Shown here piece after piece: positions 50,907 through 59,443 of a DNA stretch of 64,000 nt. Source of the stretch: Chloroflexota bacterium (lineage in GTDB: Bacteria > Chloroflexota > Anaerolineae > UBA2200 > JACIWT01); assembly GCA_014360825.1 (NCBI GenBank), contig JACIWT010000007.1:1-64000 (forward strand), read 5' to 3'. The translations under genes and the position numbers were made by a program. The notes under the pieces were generated by a model, which saw only the letters and a list, made by a program, of their open reading frames with translations, made no database searches and had not been told where the DNA came from. Position 1 is the stretch's first letter; every line of letters starts with the position of its first letter.

Positions 50907-52127
50907 TCAGTGGTCTTCCGGCATATCTATCAAGTGAACTTTCACTTTCTCCCCGGCTTTGATCAAAGCCGCTTCTTTGGGGATCAAAGCCAGACCATTT
51001 GCCAGGGCCATACTCTTCAGTATCCCCGACCCCTGGGATCCCGCACTCGTGGCGTGGTAAACGCTATCCCTGCATTCCACACGAACTCTCACGTAATGCA
51101 TTCGTCCTGGCTTTTTGGCGATCTCATGGGTCAGAGTGGCCTCAACCTCCGGTCGAAAGAGTTTCGCCCTGCCCATCATCTTCAACAAGGTGGGACGCAC
51201 GTACTCCTCGAAACAGATCATCGAACTACCAGGGTTACCCGGCAGGCCAAAGATCGGCTTGCCTTGGAACACCCAAAACGCTAGGGGCATCCCAGGTCTT
51301 TGTGCCACTCTCCAGAACTTGAGTTCTGCACCCAAGCGCTCGAGTACCATTTTGACAAGGTCATGCTCACCTACCGATACCCCAGCCGTCGTTACGACCA
51401 CATCGCAATGGAGAGCCTCTCTCAGTTTGGCACTGATGCTCTCCACTGTATCCTTAGCAATGCCCACCCTCACGGGTATCCCTCCGCAGGCGATCACCTG
51501 AGCAGCCACAGAGTAACTATTGCTATCCCTGATCTTGCCCTGGGTAAGCGGTTGGTCTATCTCTACCAACTCGTTCCCAGTGCACAAAATGGCCACTTTC
51601 GGACGAGGCAGGACTTTCACCTTACCCCTGCCCAAGGAGGCTAAGATACCGATGTGAGGCGGACCAATCAACGTATTCGACTTTATGATCGTTTCTCCCT
51701 TGCGGATATCCTCTCCTGCAGGGCGAATGTCTTGGCCTTCCTCCACCTCTTGCAACACACAAACCCACTCCCCGCAAATTTGGGTATCTTCGACCCTCAC
51801 TATAGCATCAGCACCCGCGGGGATGGGCGCCCCAGTGGTGATCTTCACGGCCACACCGGGGGTTACAACCGCATCGCTTACCCATCCCGCTGCCTGATCT
51901 CCGGCAATCTTGAGTCGCACAGGATTTTCCCTAGAAGCACCTCGGGTTTCACTGGCTTTCACTGCAAAGCCATCCATGGCCGAGTTATCGAAGGGCGGGA
52001 TGTCCATATCCGCTACGATATCTTCCGCGAGAACCAGCCCCAGGCTTTCGAGGATATCCGCCTCATATGCGGGAAGCGTCTTGACCTGATCCAAAACGAT
52101 CGTCTTTGCCTCTTCGGGACTGATCAA
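50907..52127 (-). CDS. moeA: Molybdopterin molybdenumtransferase
   Basis: A 406-residue MoeA that inserts molybdate or tungstate into adenylylated molybdopterin. Visible: MDIPPFDNSAMDGFAV, ITTGAPIPAGADAIVRVEDT, LCTGNELVEIDQPLTQGKIRDSNS, TTAGVSVGEHDLVK and GLPGNPGSSMICFEEYVRP. TTG 52127 lies seven bases after AAGGAGG. It follows the tungstate transporter genes in the same transcript, which suggests it serves tungsten cofactor assembly; the sequence itself does not separate Mo from W use. Confidence 0.95.
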   Translation of the reverse strand: MISPEEAKTIVLDQVKTLPAYEADILESLGLVLAEDIVADMDIPPFDNSAMDGFAVKASETRGASRENPVRLKIAGDQAAGWVSDAVVTPGVAVKITTGAPIPAGADAIVRVEDTQICGEWVCVLQEVEEGQDIRPAGEDIRKGETIIKSNTLIGPPHIGILASLGRGKVKVLPRPKVAILCTGNELVEIDQPLTQGKIRDSNSYSVAAQVIACGGIPVRVGIAKDTVESISAKLREALHCDVVVTTAGVSVGEHDLVKMVLERLGAELKFWRVAQRPGMPLAFWVFQGKPIFGLPGNPGSSMICFEEYVRPTLLKMMGRAKLFRPEVEATLTHEIAKKPGRMHYVRVRVECRDSVYHATSAGSQGSGILKSMALANGLALIPKEAALIKAGEKVKVHLIDMPEDH

Positions 52128-52176
52128 TTTCTAACCTCCTTCTCCTACAATTCTAACCTCATCGGCAGCCAGATCC

Positions 52177-53292
52177 CTATTTCTTTATTGCATGCACTGC
52201 CGTAGCCTTGAAACTGACTGAAACAATTCGGCCCTCCTTTAGTTCGAGTTCCTCCGCGGATTGCTTGGTCACAAAGGAGACCAAAGGAAATCCGCAATCC
52301 AAACACACTTTTACGATTGCGCCTCTGGGTATCACTTTCGTTACTGTGCCCACAAATCTGTTTCGAGCACTGGAGATCGCCTCCTGCCACTCGCCTTCGC
52401 CCCTCTGCCGTGTGCTCTTTGTCCCCTGCAGAGTTACATGCTCCGGGCGAATGCACAGGAAGACCTTTTCGCCCACCGAAGAGCTACAAACGGTCTGCAC
52501 TCTCTCCCCCATCACGTCCACTTCGGCTAACCCGTCCTGGACGGAAACAACGGTCCCCGAGAGAATGGTCTCGACTCCCACAAAGTCCGCTACCCTCTCG
52601 TTTACAGGAGAGTTGAATATCTCCTCAGGTGTTCCAATCTGAAGGATCTCGCCCTTATCCATGACCGCCATTCGATCAGCGAATGTCAGCGCTTCCGTTC
52701 TATCGTGGGTTACATACACGGTGGTCAATTTCATCTCACGGATGACGCGCTCGAGGTCCTCACTGAGTGCTTCTTTCGTAGGGGTGTCTAGGGAAGCGAA
52801 AGGCTCATCAAGCAGGAGAACTTCAGGTTCAAAAACGAGAGCCCGGGCCAGGGAGACTCTTTGTGCTTCTCCCCCAGAGAGCCTCAAGGCATGATGACCG
52901 GATAAATGGTGGATATCAAACTTCGCTAGGAATTGATTCACCCGCCTCTCGATCTCTGCCCTGGAATATTTTCTTACCCTCAAACCATATGCGATGTTTT
53001 CGAAAACGGTGCTGTTGAAGAGCAAGGGTTCTTGGAAAACCATAACCATCTTTCTTCGGAGCAGCAGTGTATTGGTAGATGGTCCGACGAGCACGCCGCC
53101 GACAACGATCTCTCCGCAGGATGGCTTTTCCAACAAATTCAGTATCCTGAGCAAGGTGCTTTTTCCAGCACCGTTGGGCCCGATAACAGCGAAAATCTCC
53201 CCAGGGTAAATCTCCAATCGGCTAATAGAGAGCACTCGCTTGCCATCGTACTCATGAATCAGGTTTCTTACTTCCAGGTACGGATGATCCAA
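52177..53292 (-). CDS. tupC: Tungstate ABC transporter ATPase with TOBE domain
   Basis: A 371-residue ATPase of the tungstate/molybdate group. Walker A is GPNGAGKST, signature LSGGEAQRVSLARAL, Walker B EVLLLDEPFASLD. Past ~residue 235 lies a C-terminal domain with TOBE/Mop features (GTVVSVQDGLAEVDVMGE, GTVTKVIPRGAIVKVCLDCGFPLVSFVTKQSAEEL), like ModC and WtpC and probably an oxyanion sensor. TTG 53292 lies inside the tupB 3' end (25-nt overlap) with AGAGG upstream. Assigned to tungstate because of the TupA/TupB partners. Confidence 0.88.
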   Translation of the reverse strand: MDHPYLEVRNLIHEYDGKRVLSISRLEIYPGEIFAVIGPNGAGKSTLLRILNLLEKPSCGEIVVGGVLVGPSTNTLLLRRKMVMVFQEPLLFNSTVFENIAYGLRVRKYSRAEIERRVNQFLAKFDIHHLSGHHALRLSGGEAQRVSLARALVFEPEVLLLDEPFASLDTPTKEALSEDLERVIREMKLTTVYVTHDRTEALTFADRMAVMDKGEILQIGTPEEIFNSPVNERVADFVGVETILSGTVVSVQDGLAEVDVMGERVQTVCSSSVGEKVFLCIRPEHVTLQGTKSTRQRGEGEWQEAISSARNRFVGTVTKVIPRGAIVKVCLDCGFPLVSFVTKQSAEELELKEGRIVSVSFKATAVHAIKK

Positions 53293-53984
53293 GGCCCGCC
53301 TCTTTGCTGAATCGTGGTGAGAACCAAATTAACGATAAAAGCCAAGACCAAAAGAACTATGCTCAAGGCGATAGCCATGTCAAAATGCCCCATTCGAGTT
53401 TCCATCACCGTCGCCGTGGTTAGGACTCTGGTTTGGCCTTTTATATTGCCGCCCACCATCATTACTGCCCCCACTTCGGAGATGACCCCGCCAAAGCCAG
53501 CCATGATGGCAGCGAGAGTGGGCAAACGCGCCTCTTTGATGAGGGTCAGGAGCATCTGACTGTGAGAGGCTCCCAGGGATAAAGCCTGTAGCCTTAACTT
53601 CGGATTGATCTGCTGAAAAGCGGCGATCGTCAGACCACACACGATCGGCGCAGCGATGAGCACTTGGGCAATGATCATAGCCGTTGGAGTATAGAGCACC
53701 CCCCAGAAACCCAACGGGCCACTCCGCCAGAGAATTATGGTCACAAATAGGCCAACCACAACTGGAGGGAGGCTCATCCCCGTGTTCATGATGGCGATCA
53801 GAAGTCTTCTTCCTGGAAATGAAGAGAGGGCGAGGAACATACCCAGCGGAATACCCAGGAGCATGGAGACCAGGACTGCACTGCCAGAAACTTTTACGGA
53901 TAGTAGAGCAATCTCTATGAGTTCCCGATCTCCCGTGATCAAAAGCATAACCGCTTTTCTGACGCCCTCCCAAATTAGCTCCAT
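53268..53984 (-). CDS. tupB: Tungstate ABC transporter permease
   Basis: A 238-residue permease with five or so membrane helices. IEIALLSVKVSGSAVLVSMLLGIPLGMFLAL and AMIIAQVLIAAPIVCGLTIAAF match TupB; the loop LRLQALSLGASHSQMLLTLIKEAR contacts the ATPase. The block GGVISEVGAVMMVGGNIKGQTRVLTTATVME is typical of TupB. ATG 53984 with GGAGG six bases upstream is chosen; a GTG at 54026 overlaps tupA and is less likely. The 17-nt gap after tupA and the overlap with tupC show one operon. Confidence 0.93.
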   Translation of the reverse strand: MELIWEGVRKAVMLLITGDRELIEIALLSVKVSGSAVLVSMLLGIPLGMFLALSSFPGRRLLIAIMNTGMSLPPVVVGLFVTIILWRSGPLGFWGVLYTPTAMIIAQVLIAAPIVCGLTIAAFQQINPKLRLQALSLGASHSQMLLTLIKEARLPTLAAIMAGFGGVISEVGAVMMVGGNIKGQTRVLTTATVMETRMGHFDMAIALSIVLLVLAFIVNLVLTTIQQRGGPWIIRTWK

Positions 53985-54001
53985 CCTCGCCCTCCATTTC
54001 A

Positions 54002-54841
54002 CTATTGCCCGGTCTTGGCCCGCCACTCTTGTGAGTTAGGGGTAAACAAGGCTTGTCCGTATTTCTCCTTGCCGAAATTCCCGATGATCTGTTGAGTTTC
54101 AAGAGAGGTGATCCAGTTGATGAACTTCACTGCCAGATCATAATTCACCTTGGGAAATTTCGCTGGATTGACAGCGATCACCCCGTAGGGGTTGAACAAA
54201 ACCTTGTCGCCCTCGACCAGGATCGTTAGACTTATACTTTGTTTGAGCGAGAGGTAAGTTCCCCGGTCTGCAAGGGTATACGCTCCCTTTTCGTCGGCGA
54301 TGCGGAGGGTTTCCGCCATGCCCTGCCCTGTTGAGATATAGGAATCGCTCGGGGGCTGAACGCCGGCCTTTTGCCAAAGTTCCTTCTCTTTCTTGTGAGT
54401 TCCAGAGTCGTCGCCCCGAGAAACAAAGAGGGCTTTTGTAGAAGCGATCTGCTTCAGGGCACTGGAAGCATCCATACCTCTAACCCCGGCAGGATCGGCG
54501 GCAGGACCTACGAGGACGAAATCGTTGTACATGACATCCTCGCGGTTCACTCCATATCCATCGGCGACGAATTGTTCCTCGGCCTTTGGCGAATGCACTA
54601 ATAACACATCGGCCTCGCCTCTTTGTCCCATAGCAATGGCTTCCCCGGTCCCCACGGCGATAGTCTTGACGGTTGCATTGTATTTTTTCTCAAAAATGGG
54701 GAGGATTTCATCCAACAGCCCGGTATCGTGAGTACTAGTAGTTGTGGCCAGGATCAAAGTCTGTTTTTTCGTTTGGCATCCTAGCAACAGGCTTAAGATC
54801 AGGGCCAAAGTTACGACCACTCCCGCTTTTCTGAACTTCAT
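54002..54841 (-). CDS. tupA: Tungstate-binding lipoprotein
   Basis: A 279-residue lipoprotein (lipobox LLGC, Cys22). The family signature TTTSTHDTGLLDEILPIFEKKY, the metal-oxyanion site region GEADVLLVHSPKAEEQFVADGYG, FVSRGDDSGTHKKEKELW and LADRGTYLSLK match TupA closely. TupA binds tungstate over molybdate with very high selectivity in characterised bacteria. ATG 54841 follows AAGGAGGATCGAGG. It is the first gene behind the Moco/Tuco riboswitch and its terminator. Confidence 0.95.
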   Translation of the reverse strand: MKFRKAGVVVTLALILSLLLGCQTKKQTLILATTTSTHDTGLLDEILPIFEKKYNATVKTIAVGTGEAIAMGQRGEADVLLVHSPKAEEQFVADGYGVNREDVMYNDFVLVGPAADPAGVRGMDASSALKQIASTKALFVSRGDDSGTHKKEKELWQKAGVQPPSDSYISTGQGMAETLRIADEKGAYTLADRGTYLSLKQSISLTILVEGDKVLFNPYGVIAVNPAKFPKVNYDLAVKFINWITSLETQQIIGNFGKEKYGQALFTPNSQEWRAKTGQ

Positions 54842-54872
54842 CCTCGATCCTCCTTTGTGTGATTATCTAACG

Positions 54873-54910
54873 AAAAAAGGCACCGCCTCCACGTATATGG
54901 ATGCGGTGCC
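54873..54910 (-). terminator. Intrinsic terminator of the Moco/Tuco leader
   Basis: Minus-strand stem GGCACCGC/GCGGTGCC with an inner TCCA/TGGA pair, followed by TTTTTT (54873-54878). It lies ~32 nt before tupA and after the riboswitch, as expected for transcriptional control. Confidence 0.9.
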
Positions 54911-54926
54911 TAAAGATTCCAAACAC

Positions 54927-55021
54927 TCTCCTTTCCAAATACGGGAGGCCCAGACGTTTCCATCTGAACCCTATCGGTCATTCCTCATAGGCAAGCGCCC
55001 TTAGCGGAAATGACTCGGAGA
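54927..55021 (-). ncRNA. Moco/Tuco riboswitch (molybdenum/tungsten cofactor motif)
   Basis: The minus-strand segment folds with P1 TCTCC/GGAGA (55017-55021 with 54927-54931), a long P2 GTCATTTCC/GGAATGAC, a small internal hairpin (AGGGC-GCTT-GCCT) and a stem CAGAT/GTCTG with loop GGAAAC. It also carries GGGCCTCCCG and GGAAAGGAGA, hallmarks of the Moco RNA motif. The known class responds to molybdenum cofactor; a form lacking P3 is proposed for the tungsten cofactor. Because tupABC follows, the tungsten form is expected, yet the internal hairpin may be a P3. Ligand is therefore inferred. Confidence 0.85.
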
Positions 55022-55059
55022 TTACGTTAAATTTGTCTTCTTTCGTTCTCGCTCGGCGA

Positions 55060-55095
55060 GGCCACAGGTTGTGTCTCTCGCTCTTCACTGTGGCC
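55060..55095 (-). other. Additional hairpin in the Moco/Tuco leader
   Basis: Between the promoter and the riboswitch the leader carries an 8-bp stem (GGCCACAG 55060-55067 with CTGTGGCC 55088-55095) around a 20-nt loop. It is not part of the standard Moco motif. It could stabilise the 5' end; no known class is recognised. Confidence 0.5.
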
Positions 55096-55139
55096 AAGTC
55101 TATATCTCGCTCCTACCTCCTGCTGGATCTCCGGTTACT

Positions 55140-55168
55140 ACTATATCACAAACCGCCCCCGTTGTCAA
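55140..55168 (-). promoter_or_regulatory. Promoter of the tup-moa operon
   Basis: Minus-strand TTGACA (55163-55168), 17-nt spacer, TATAGT (55140-55145). The leader from here to tupA is ~290 nt and includes the riboswitch and terminator. Confidence 0.85.
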
Positions 55169-55208
55169 ATTTCGGCCAGGCCCCTTCATACTTGGTGCGA
55201 ATTGCGGG

Positions 55209-55214
55209 TATAAT
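55209..55214 (+). promoter_or_regulatory. Possible -10 element of the radical SAM gene
   Basis: TATAAT at 55209-55214 lies 27 nt before the ATG at 55241. No good -35 is found at 16-18 nt (TTCATA at 18 nt is the best), so this is tentative. Confidence 0.35.
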
Positions 55215-55240
55215 GCTCATCGAGCAAGAGCCCAAGTGAG

Positions 55241-56335
55241 ATGCTTCTCTATCGATTCCCAGAACCGAAGATGGCAACTTGTGCTCTCTGTGGGACGACG
55301 TCCCCGCTGATCAGTGCCAGTCTTGGGGTATGCGCGCGTTGCATCCGCACCCGATCGGAGGAGGCCTTATCTCGCCTCACCACGGTCCACGCTGCCTCCC
55401 GTCGCCAATTTGGCCTGCCCGAAACCCAGCCTCGGTCAGCAGGCGGTCGCCACTGCTCCCTCTGCGCCAACGAGTGCGCGCTGGCAGAGGGAGAACGCGG
55501 TTTCTGTGGCCTGCGAGCAAACGAAGGTGGAAGGCTCATCCACTTAGCGGGCACCCCAAAGGCGGGCATGCTCCACTGGTACCACGATCCCCTGCCCACC
55601 AATTGCGTCGCCGATTGGGTCTGCGAGGGACACACAAAACGTGGCTACACCAACCTGGCTGTGTTCTACGGCGCTTGTTCGTTTAACTGCCTCTTCTGCC
55701 AGAACTGGCACTATCGGGAGATGTCGCCGCGGAAAGAGCGACTCACCAGCGCCGAGGCACTGGCCGCAGCGGCCGATGCACGTACTTTCTGCGTCTGCTA
55801 CTTTGGCGGTGACCCGACGCCACAGATGCCCCACGCTTTGGCCACTTCAAGGCTCTTGGCCAAACGCGGTGTGCGGGTATGCTGGGAAACCAACGGTACC
55901 ATGCATCCCAAGATGCTGGACCAGGCGGTGCAACTTTCTCTGGAGACAGGCGGTTGCATCAAGTTTGACCTCAAAGCCCTCGATGAAAACCTGCACCGCG
56001 CCCTGACCGGCATGAGCAATCGCAGGACGCTGGAGAACCTAGCCCGCGCTGCCCAGTATATCCCCCAGCGCCCCAAGCCACCGCTGGTGGTGGTGAGCAC
56101 CTTGCTTGTGCCTGGTTATGTGGACCCCGATGAGGTAAGAAAAATCGCCGCCTACATTGCCTCGCTCAATCCCGAGATCCCGTATGCCCTTCTGGGTTTC
56201 TTCCCCCACTTCTACATGCCGGACCTACCTTGCACATCCGTGCGCCATGCCGAAGAGGCACTTGAGGCTGCTCTTGAAGCCGGGCTGACCAATGTACGGG
56301 TAGGAAACCGACACCTCCTCTCGCGCGATTACTGA
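55241..56335 (+). CDS. Radical SAM protein, AmrS/PflA-activase-like with zinc-ribbon N-terminus
   Basis: A 364-residue enzyme. The radical SAM cluster motif is CSFNCLFC (Cys146, 150, 153), followed by CQNWHY, as in COG1180 activases. Before it lies HCSLCANECALAEGERGFCGLR (residues 71-92), typical of the AmrS branch found with AmmeMemoRadiSam. An extra N-terminal CxxC pair (CALC 14-17, CARC 31-34) looks like a zinc ribbon. The end is TNVRVGNRHLL. No Memo or AMMECR1 partner and no glycyl-radical enzyme is next to it, so its target is unknown. ATG 55241 has AAGTGAG upstream; ATG 55271 is an alternative. Confidence 0.82.
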   Translation: MLLYRFPEPKMATCALCGTTSPLISASLGVCARCIRTRSEEALSRLTTVHAASRRQFGLPETQPRSAGGRHCSLCANECALAEGERGFCGLRANEGGRLIHLAGTPKAGMLHWYHDPLPTNCVADWVCEGHTKRGYTNLAVFYGACSFNCLFCQNWHYREMSPRKERLTSAEALAAAADARTFCVCYFGGDPTPQMPHALATSRLLAKRGVRVCWETNGTMHPKMLDQAVQLSLETGGCIKFDLKALDENLHRALTGMSNRRTLENLARAAQYIPQRPKPPLVVVSTLLVPGYVDPDEVRKIAAYIASLNPEIPYALLGFFPHFYMPDLPCTSVRHAEEALEAALEAGLTNVRVGNRHLLSRDY

Positions 56336-56403
56336 GCAGGGATAAAAGGGGAAATTAACGGGTCCTTTGATAGGTCGCATGCCGGGTGCGAATGAAATAG
56401 AGA

Positions 56404-57003
56404 TCAGTGTATCAGTTGCTCGACAAAAGTAATCGAGTAGGCTCCGGCATAGGCGATGAGGGTGGCTTTGATCGTCTTGCCCATCCAGCAGAAGAGAAGA
56501 AACTTCCACAACGGAAATTCAAGCGCACCGGCGGCGAAACCCGCCAGGTCGAAGATGGGGTTGGGGATGACTGATAGCACGAAGATGGTCAGGGCACCGT
56601 AGCGCCGCATCCAATGCTCCAGGCGAGCGTATAACTGGGTATTCTCGACTATCGTCTGGCCTGCGTAGCCTGCCAGGTAGCCAGTCAGTTCACCGAGGGG
56701 TTCACCCAGACCCGCTACAAGCCCTACCAACAGCGGATTGAAGACACTGCCGGCAGCGAACACAATGGCCAGACTGGGCACGGGAAAAGCAACTGTCGCA
56801 TTGCCAAGCAAAGCAATCAGCCAGACACCAAAATAGCCGTACCCTTCGAACTGAGCCAGACGGTCTCGATAGACTATGATCGCCACTGTGATGCCTGCTG
56901 CCAGGAGCAATGCTGCGAGGTGCGAGGCCCGTTGAGTCCGCTCCGACACTGGTCCCTGGCCTAAAGGGAGTGGTGCGCTTTCCAGATCAGTACTTTTATT
57001 CAT
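56404..57003 (-). CDS. DedA/VTT-domain membrane protein (YqaA type)
   Basis: A 199-residue membrane protein with four to five helices. The VTT/SNARE-associated pattern shows as PSLAIVFAAGSVFNPLLVGLVAGLGEPLGELTGYLAGYAG, then RYGALTIFVLSVIPNPIFDLAGFAAGALEFPLWKFLLFCWMGKTIK. Members of this superfamily include lipid scramblases/undecaprenyl-phosphate flippases (DedA, UptA). Placement at the end of a lipid-carrier glycan operon makes recycling of undecaprenyl phosphate a reasonable idea, not shown. It overlaps the upstream dehydrogenase gene by 8 nt. Confidence 0.85.
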   Translation of the reverse strand: MNKSTDLESAPLPLGQGPVSERTQRASHLAALLLAAGITVAIIVYRDRLAQFEGYGYFGVWLIALLGNATVAFPVPSLAIVFAAGSVFNPLLVGLVAGLGEPLGELTGYLAGYAGQTIVENTQLYARLEHWMRRYGALTIFVLSVIPNPIFDLAGFAAGALEFPLWKFLLFCWMGKTIKATLIAYAGAYSITFVEQLIH

Positions 57004-58360
57004 CTCCGCCTATCTTGAGCGGCGCTCCGATGCGGATCACCATCGCTTTTCCTGGTGCGGCATTCTTCGTGGCGTTGGGTGCGTCCACCACCAGCGAACT
57101 ATGCTTCACAATCCACTCGTAGTCATAACAACTGTGCCCTGCGATAATGGCCACACAATCCGCCCCTCTTAGCAATTCCACGGTCAGTGGCTGCGATTCG
57201 AGAACAGTGGGTTGCGGGCGAAACACATCATTGCCGACGAGAAAACGCGGGACATAAGGGTCGTTGTAAATGACCTCACATCCCCGCTCCAACAATATTT
57301 CCATCACTCGCTGGGCTGGGGAATTCCGTGCATCATCTACATCTCGCTTGAAAGCCACACCCAGGACCACTACCTTTGCTCCGTGCAGGCATTTCCCTTG
57401 GGCGCTGAGCCCCTCTTCAATGCGTTGAACGACGTGGTATGGCATAGTCTGGTTGACTTCAGCAGCCAGTTCGATGAATTTGGTGTAGAAATCGTACTCG
57501 CGTGCCTTCCAAGAAAGGTAATAGGGGTCTACAGGGATGCAGTGACCACCAACACCTGCACCAGGGTAAAAGGGCATGAAGCCGAAAGGCTTAGTGGCCG
57601 CCGCCTCGATTACTTCCCAGATGTCAATGCCCATGCGCTCGCAGAGCAGAGCCAGTTCGTTCACTAATGCGATGTTCACACTACGGAAAATGTTTTCCAA
57701 CAATTTGGACATCTCTGCGGCTCGTGGGGAGGAGACAAGGTGCACAGCCGGGGTAAGATGTGAGAGTAACGCTGCAGCCAGTCGTCCGCATTCCGGCGTC
57801 AGCCCACCTACTACCTTTGGCGTGTTTTCCACAGTATGCTTTGTGTCTCCCGGATTGATGCGCTCTGGAGAAAAGGCTAAGTGAAAATCCACACCCGCCA
57901 CCAACCCACTCGCACGCTCGAGGATGGGTAATACCACTTCCTCGGTCGTCCCCGGATACGTAGTGCTCTGGAGGATGATCAACTGTCCGACTCGCAGGCG
58001 TGTGGCGATGCCCTCGGCTGCCGCTTCCACAAACGATAGATCGGGGGCTTTCATACGATTGAATGGTGTGGGAACACAGATGAAAATCACATCTGCTTCC
58101 CGCAAGACATCGTAATCCGTGGTTGCCCGGAACCGGCCAGACTTCGTTATCACCTGCAGATCTTCATCTCGGATATCACCGATATAACTTCTGCTAGCAG
58201 CGAGGCTTCGCACTCGGCTCTCATCTGTGTCCAGGCCTGTTACGTCATAACCGCAGCGGGCGAAGGCCACCGCCAAGGGCAGACCCACATATCCGAGCCC
58301 GATGACAGCAATACGAGCCTGCTTGTTGTGAATTGTCTGCTCCAAATCAGATGTGTTCAC
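56996..58360 (-). CDS. UDP-N-acetylhexosamine/UDP-sugar 6-dehydrogenase (WbpA/WecC family)
   Basis: A 454-residue NAD-dependent dehydrogenase. N-terminal Rossmann motif [38 protein letters not shown]; thioester-forming Cys in [23 protein letters not shown] (PYYLSWKA favours the WbpA/WecC, N-acetylhexosamine, branch over UDP-glucose dehydrogenase); C-terminal [27 protein letters not shown]. It makes a uronic-acid sugar nucleotide for the glycan. It starts in a 4-nt overlap with the preceding WecA-type gene. Confidence 0.9.
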   Translation of the reverse strand: MNTSDLEQTIHNKQARIAVIGLGYVGLPLAVAFARCGYDVTGLDTDESRVRSLAASRSYIGDIRDEDLQVITKSGRFRATTDYDVLREADVIFICVPTPFNRMKAPDLSFVEAAAEGIATRLRVGQLIILQSTTYPGTTEEVVLPILERASGLVAGVDFHLAFSPERINPGDTKHTVENTPKVVGGLTPECGRLAAALLSHLTPAVHLVSSPRAAEMSKLLENIFRSVNIALVNELALLCERMGIDIWEVIEAAATKPFGFMPFYPGAGVGGHCIPVDPYYLSWKAREYDFYTKFIELAAEVNQTMPYHVVQRIEEGLSAQGKCLHGAKVVVLGVAFKRDVDDARNSPAQRVMEILLERGCEVIYNDPYVPRFLVGNDVFRPQPTVLESQPLTVELLRGADCVAIIAGHSCYDYEWIVKHSSLVVDAPNATKNAAPGKAMVIRIGAPLKIGGDE

Positions 58361-59400
58361 TTTGTTTCGCTTGACTGCGCCGTTTCACGTGTGATTCTGA
58401 GTTGGCCACCTGGCACTCGCCACTCCAGCCATACTAAAGCCACAAGCCCCCCAACGAAGGCGATGCTGCCCAGGATGTAACCCATGACCACACTGGCCTC
58501 AGTGATGGCCATCGCCAGTACCCCACCCGCCCCGCAAGCCAGATACAACATCAGCACAGCCTCACGCCGGGTGTAGCCCAATGCCACTAAGCGGTGTGAG
58601 ACATGGTCCTTGCCAGGCGTGGTCAGCGGATTCTTGCCCCGCCGTAGCCGAGAGAGTACTACCAGCGCCATATCAAAAATAGGCAAAGCCAACACAGCCA
58701 CAGGAACCATCCAGGTCACGAAATCCACATTATCAGGGAAGCGTAATTTGATCCCTACTGCAGCGAGCACGAAGCCGAGGAAAAGCGCACCTGAATCGCC
58801 CATAAATATGGTGGCAGGGTTGAAGTTATAGAGGAGAAAGCCGAGTGAAGCACCCATCACTGCGGCGGCCAAACTGCCCACCAGGTATTGTCCGCTGAGC
58901 CCAGCCATAAGGACAAAGAAAGTGGAGGCAATAGTCGCTACTCCTCCAGCCAGCCCGTCCATATTGTCCAGAAAGTTGAGAGCGTTGGTGATGCCCACCA
59001 CCCAGATCACGGTAACCAGAGCGTTCAGCACAGGGTGGTGCAGGAAGCCAACCTCTACGCCAGAACCGATCAGGATCAAGGCGGCGAGTATCTGCCCCAC
59101 TAACTTCAGGTAGGCTGGTAGCCCCCGGCGGTCATCCCACGCGCCTAGGAGCGAGACCAGCGTCGCGCCCAGGAAAATGCCAACTACCTGAGAAATATAG
59201 AAGCGGTTGCCGAGAAGAACGAGGGCCAGCATGAAGGCCGTGTAGATGGCAACACCGCCCAGGCGGGGGATAGGTTGGCTATGTATTTTACGCTCGTTAG
59301 GCAAGTCGAGCACATCCAGGCGCAATGCCAGCCTGCGGGCCAGAGGTGTGCCACCCATGGCCAGGAGCAGCGCGCTTATGAAAATCAGCAGATAATTCAT
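58357..59400 (-). CDS. Undecaprenyl-phosphate sugar-1-phosphate transferase (WecA/TagO/MraY family)
   Basis: A 347-residue membrane enzyme that starts lipid-linked glycan synthesis by moving a HexNAc-1-phosphate to undecaprenyl phosphate. Conserved: [42 protein letters not shown] (Asp pair), [34 protein letters not shown] and the His motif [18 protein letters not shown]. About ten hydrophobic helices. MraY-specific residues are not seen; the WecA/TagO type fits best. The flanking genes (ligase-like, dehydrogenase) agree. Confidence 0.93.
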   Translation of the reverse strand: MNYLLIFISALLLAMGGTPLARRLALRLDVLDLPNERKIHSQPIPRLGGVAIYTAFMLALVLLGNRFYISQVVGIFLGATLVSLLGAWDDRRGLPAYLKLVGQILAALILIGSGVEVGFLHHPVLNALVTVIWVVGITNALNFLDNMDGLAGGVATIASTFFVLMAGLSGQYLVGSLAAAVMGASLGFLLYNFNPATIFMGDSGALFLGFVLAAVGIKLRFPDNVDFVTWMVPVAVLALPIFDMALVVLSRLRRGKNPLTTPGKDHVSHRLVALGYTRREAVLMLYLACGAGGVLAMAITEASVVMGYILGSIAFVGGLVALVWLEWRVPGGQLRITRETAQSSETK

Positions 59401-59443
59401 ATCCTGATCCTCAAATGCGCCCCCAAAGCAGGATAAGGCCAGA

